Assembly (NCBI RefSeq): GCF_000317795.1
Contig: NC_019791.1
Location: 1,054,001 to 1,118,000, forward strand
Source: Caldisphaera lagunensis DSM 15908
GTDB taxonomy: Archaea > Thermoproteota > Thermoprotei_A > Sulfolobales > Acidilobaceae
Reading direction: 5' to 3'
Length of the DNA: 64,000 nucleotides
Part shown: in pieces, positions 61,021 to 64,000 of the stretch
How the letters are laid out: each line of letters opens with the position of its first letter
How positions within the stretch are numbered: position 1 is the first letter of the stretch
Notes under the pieces: model-generated
Told to the model about the DNA's origin: nothing
The model's database searches: none
What the model saw: the letters and a program-made list of their open reading frames with translations, nothing else
Translations under genes and position numbers: made by a program

Positions 61021-63087
61021 TTAACTATCTTCTTTCTTTTCTAAGGATTCATCTAGCAACTCAGCTATATCTTTTACATTAAATCCAAACTTACCGGATT
61101 CCCCTCTAAACATTGTGTTACAGAATGGACAAGCAACAGCAACAACCTTATTGTTTTCATTACTTAATGTCTTTGATGCCTCTTCTGCCCTTAATGATGA
61201 TATTCTTTCCCCTCTCTTAATTTCATAAAATAATTGTCCTCCTCCACCTCCACAACAGAAGCTATTTTCTCTATTTCTAGGCATTTCCTTAATTCTAAGT
61301 CCCTTTATATTGCTTATCACATCTCTTGGCTCATCATATACATTATTCCATCTACCTAGATAACACGGATCATGATATGTTAAAGCATAACTCAACTCTT
61401 TAGAAGGTTTAATTTTACCTTCTTTAATAAGCTTAGATAAAACCATACTATGATGCTCTACTTTTAAATTATCTAACAAATCAGCATATCCTTTTAATGA
61501 TTCATTTTTAAGGAAGTAATCCTTGTATTTCTTATAATTGTTTTTGAAATTGTTAAATCCGTGAGGACAATTAAGCAAAAGCTTCTTAAATTTGTACTTA
61601 CTTAGCATTTCCAAGTTCATTTTTATATATTCAACATATAATGCCTCATCGCCAATACTTCTGGCAGGCTCTCCACAACAACCTTGCTCTAATGGGATTC
61701 CAATTTTATATCCTGCATTTTTCAAAATCTTTATTACAGATTCTGCAACGGGTCTTATTCTAGGGTCATAACTTGTTACGCATCCTATCCAATACAAATA
61801 ATCATATTCTTCTCCTTCTTTTGCTATTATATCATCTCCAAACTTTTGTGCGAGGTCGTTAAACCATTGCTCCTTTTCTACAGGATTCATCCCAGTTGGG
61901 TTTCCTGTTTGCTGTAATCTATATAAAGCATTTAATGCATCTTCAGGTATATCTTGGGAACTTGTGCTTACCATACCCCTTCTTAAATCTATTATTGTAT
62001 CTAAATGATGTATTGTAACTGGACATTCGTAAACACATGCTCCACATGTAACGCAGCTCCATATTGCCTCAGGATTTACTTGCATTACCTTAGTTCCTAT
62101 AACATTTTCATTCCACATCCCTTTGTGTTCCATATCTGCAAGATTAACGATAACATCTCTTGGGGACAATATTTTACCTGAAATATTTGCAGGACAAGCA
62201 TTTGTACACCTCATACAGCTTGTGCAAGCATCATAATCTATTCTTTGCTTCCAAGTAGTATCTGATAATTTAACAACACCAATTGGTTGACCTTTTTCTA
62301 TTCTTTCATCAATATCTATAACTGGTTTAATTCCATCTGGTATGTTACCTTCTCTTTGCAATGAAACGTTAACTGCAGCTGGGTAAATATGCCATAAATT
62401 AGTATATGGTATTAATGCCATAGCAACCATTGCCAATGTCATATGGAAAAGCCATAAGGCTCTATAAATTACTTGCAACTCTGATACCGGAACTGTTTTA
62501 GCCCATAAAAATACCAAATACCCTCCAGGGTCAAACCAATAAGATTCCCATGTATATCTATAAGCAACTGCTGCTATACCATCTACCAAGAAACCTGTAA
62601 TTAATATAACTAATAGCATTCCTAAAACTAAATAGTAATAAGGATCTTGGGGTAAATTTTTTGTTAATTTAAATTTTCTCCTTATTATCGCTATTATTAT
62701 TCCAGCTAAAGCAATAAAACCTGCTATATTTGCTAATATTTTGTAAACAAAGAATACATCCCCAGTTAAGAAAACAACTACATGATCATTTATTGCTCTA
62801 AGCGTTGTTGTAACTGCAAGCCATCCTATGCCATAGAATATTAAGGCATGCATTGTTCCTGGAAACCTTTTCCTTAAAATTTTCCATTGAAATATTACAT
62901 ATTGAATAAAATTCTTCACAATATATCCAATGGAGGGCCACTTTATTTTTTCTCCTCCAAATGTCCACCTTTTATAACCAACCCATGCTGAATATAAAAT
63001 AATCAATGCTACAATTGTTCCTAATATATATACTATAGCTTCATAACTTTGAACCCAAACAAAGTTATAAATACCTATGTATGCCAA
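61021..63087 (-). CDS. HdrDE-like membrane Fe-S protein, b-type cytochrome module fused to CCG modules
   Basis: 688 residues. N-terminal 5-6 membrane helices (about 1-260) are of the nitrate-reductase-gamma/HdrE type. Two 4Fe-4S clusters follow: CTSCMRCTNACPANI and CVTCGACVYECPVTIH. Then two CCG-type modules: WIGCVTSYDPRIRPVAESVIKIL...QGCCGEP and YHDPCYLGRW...SFCCGGGGG...ACPFCNTMF. So it can move electrons between a membrane carrier and a soluble or thiol-type partner, as in heterodisulfide reductase-like complexes. TTG 63087 has GGTG 7 nt upstream. It stands alone, divergent from PolB1. The redox partner is not seen. Confidence 0.88.
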   Translation of the reverse strand: MAYIGIYNFVWVQSYEAIVYILGTIVALIILYSAWVGYKRWTFGGEKIKWPSIGYIVKNFIQYVIFQWKILRKRFPGTMHALIFYGIGWLAVTTTLRAINDHVVVFLTGDVFFVYKILANIAGFIALAGIIIAIIRRKFKLTKNLPQDPYYYLVLGMLLVILITGFLVDGIAAVAYRYTWESYWFDPGGYLVFLWAKTVPVSELQVIYRALWLFHMTLAMVAMALIPYTNLWHIYPAAVNVSLQREGNIPDGIKPVIDIDERIEKGQPIGVVKLSDTTWKQRIDYDACTSCMRCTNACPANISGKILSPRDVIVNLADMEHKGMWNENVIGTKVMQVNPEAIWSCVTCGACVYECPVTIHHLDTIIDLRRGMVSTSSQDIPEDALNALYRLQQTGNPTGMNPVEKEQWFNDLAQKFGDDIIAKEGEEYDYLYWIGCVTSYDPRIRPVAESVIKILKNAGYKIGIPLEQGCCGEPARSIGDEALYVEYIKMNLEMLSKYKFKKLLLNCPHGFNNFKNNYKKYKDYFLKNESLKGYADLLDNLKVEHHSMVLSKLIKEGKIKPSKELSYALTYHDPCYLGRWNNVYDEPRDVISNIKGLRIKEMPRNRENSFCCGGGGGQLFYEIKRGERISSLRAEEASKTLSNENNKVVAVACPFCNTMFRGESGKFGFNVKDIAELLDESLEKKEDS

Positions 63088-63133
63088 TCTTTACACCTTT
63101 TTCACTTAAACATAAAATTTCACATACTATAAA

Positions 63134-63150
63134 AACCTATAATATAGGTT
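63134..63150. promoter_or_regulatory. Perfect inverted repeat in the Hdr-like/PolB1 divergent region
   Basis: AACCTATAATATAGGTT is a perfect inverted repeat of 8 bp arms around one A. On the minus strand it is followed by TTTTTATAGTATG, a TATA-like box for the Hdr-like gene, so it lies in the BRE/upstream position and suits a regulator of that gene. Confidence 0.45.
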
Positions 63151-63257
63151 CTTTAAGTATAAACAATAGATTAAACTTATATATTTATATAATAATTTAT
63201 TTATTAAAGTTTAATTTATTAAAATAATTTTAATTTCAAACAACTTACATATATAGG

Positions 63258-64000
63258 GTGCGGGCTCTGGGATCTAAAAAGCAGACAGATATAAATGACT
63301 TTTTAAATGATTTAAAGAAAAAAATTGATACTCAAGAAAAAAAGAAAGAGGAAAATATAACCAATAAAAATAATAAAAATGAGGTTAAAAAAAGGTTTAG
63401 AGATTTAACAGACTATATGTTTAACGATAATCCTAAAGAAGAAAAGAATGAAACGAAAACTGAAATAATAGAAGAAAAAACAAGTGGAACAGTTTTATTA
63501 CAAGAAATTAAAGTTGAAGAAATGATAGATAAAGATAAAAATAAAATTATCAATAAAGAAGATAAAAATTATGATATTATAAATAAAAATAGTGGGGAAA
63601 TAAATAGTTGGTGGTTAAATGAAGAGGATAAGTATTATAACAGTGTTTCAGGATATCTATTAGAAGTAAGATATGATGGGGAAATAGGTAAAGCAGTTGC
63701 ATTAATTTATGATACTAATGATAAAAAAATTAAGAAATGGATAGATAAAACTGGCCATAAACCTTATCTTTTAACGGATATGAGGCCTGATGAAAATAGT
63801 AGGCAAACATTAGACTTAAGCAAATTTAAATCATTTAGCAACTATGCATACGTAATTAAAAAAAATCCATTAACAAATACTGATTTAAGGCTTACTAAAA
63901 TTATAATGGAAGACCCTTTATCAGTTAAAAATGTAAGAATTGCGCTAAAAGAGAAAGGATTTAATGCTTGGGAGGCTGATATTAAATATTTCTTGAATTA
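63258..64000 (+). CDS. Family-B DNA polymerase PolB1, N-terminal part
   Basis: 247 codons lie in the window; the gene runs past the edge. Residues about 130-247 match the N-terminal domain of crenarchaeal replicative PolB1: SGYLLEVRYDGEIGKAVALI, WIDKTGHKPYLLTDMRPDE, KKNPLTNTDLRLTKIIMEDP and FNAWEADIKYFLN. The preceding 110 residues are Lys/Glu/Asn-rich and probably disordered. Near the start, KKQTDINDFL has the Q-x2-[hydrophobic]-x2-[aromatic]-hydrophobic form of a PCNA-interacting (PIP) box. GTG 63258 is the only normal start before residue 50 and sits in GGGTG; if that is the SD, CTG 63267, 6 nt on, would be the start. The start is therefore uncertain. Confidence 0.88.
   Translation, partial: MRALGSKKQTDINDFLNDLKKKIDTQEKKKEENITNKNNKNEVKKRFRDLTDYMFNDNPKEEKNETKTEIIEEKTSGTVLLQEIKVEEMIDKDKNKIINKEDKNYDIINKNSGEINSWWLNEEDKYYNSVSGYLLEVRYDGEIGKAVALIYDTNDKKIKKWIDKTGHKPYLLTDMRPDENSRQTLDLSKFKSFSNYAYVIKKNPLTNTDLRLTKIIMEDPLSVKNVRIALKEKGFNAWEADIKYFLN

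Overview
The window is AT-rich and densely coded, and its gene content is crenarchaeal (Thermoproteota). It has family-B DNA polymerases of the PolB1 and PolB2 types, Alba chromatin protein, a four-subunit pyruvate:ferredoxin oxidoreductase, an Alg7/AglH-like GlcNAc-1-phosphate transferase, a giant S-layer protein with a coiled-coil stalk, archaeal TATA boxes, and Shine-Dalgarno (SD) sites with a GGTG core. The low G+C, heterotrophic transport genes and crenarchaeal replication genes suggest a Caldisphaera/Acidilobales-like thermoacidophile. That placement is inference; there is no rRNA gene in the window to confirm it. I saw no tRNA, rRNA, CRISPR array or insertion sequence.

Layout. 1-2.0 kb: the end of a lactate-utilisation-like redox unit (LUD/ferredoxin protein and CCG-domain protein). 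2.2-4.8 kb: a coiled-coil protein, a NicO-like metal transporter and a ferritin-like/VIT1 fusion. 4.8-9.2 kb: two large peptidases (S9 and M1). 9.3-12 kb: two sequon-rich surface proteins. 12-15.5 kb: ATP sulfurylase, APS kinase, two paralogous ribbon-helix-helix regulators, and QueC for archaeosine. 15.5-17 kb: small unknown genes. 17-29.5 kb: a long minus-strand transport block, with a sugar-type ABC system (ATPase, fused double permease, binding protein), then a family-5 oligopeptide/oligosaccharide ABC system followed by a Gfo/Idh dehydrogenase. 29.6-40.5 kb: cell-surface and glycan genes (nucleotide-sugar epimerase, GlcNAc-1-P transferase, phosphodiesterase-like protein, S-layer, HAD phosphatase, glycosyltransferase). 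40.5-48.8 kb: a TGS GTPase, MBL hydrolase, Sir2, AbrB-PhoU regulator, PorCDAB and a nitrilase-fold protein that has lost catalytic residues. 49-52 kb: a three-gene PolB2 operon. 52-63 kb: 2-hydroxyacid dehydrogenase, membrane-bound winged-helix regulator, HtpX, CMP kinase, Alba, a second AbrB-PhoU regulator, glutamine synthetase, ferredoxin, PAC2 protein, Hsp20 and an HdrDE-like membrane protein. 63.3 kb to the end: the N-terminus of PolB1.

How the genes work together. Sugars and peptides enter by the two ABC systems, peptides are trimmed by the S9 and M1 peptidases, and pyruvate is oxidised by Por with ferredoxin. Electrons may pass to the Hdr-like membrane protein. The glycan genes could build the N-glycans that decorate the many Asn-X-Ser/Thr sites in the S-layer and neighbouring surface proteins, and PAPS from sat/apsK could serve their sulfation or sulfur assimilation.

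The best candidate for an under-described system is the PolB2 operon (49183-51886). A RecA-like protein without a P-loop, a 72-residue helical protein and a family-B polymerase without its exonuclease motifs and with a damaged motif C are co-transcribed. This looks like a machine of retired catalytic folds.

A second theme is translation initiation. At least 15 genes appear to start at TTG about 6-7 nt after a GGTG-type SD, and several longest-ORF starts actually lie inside the SD.
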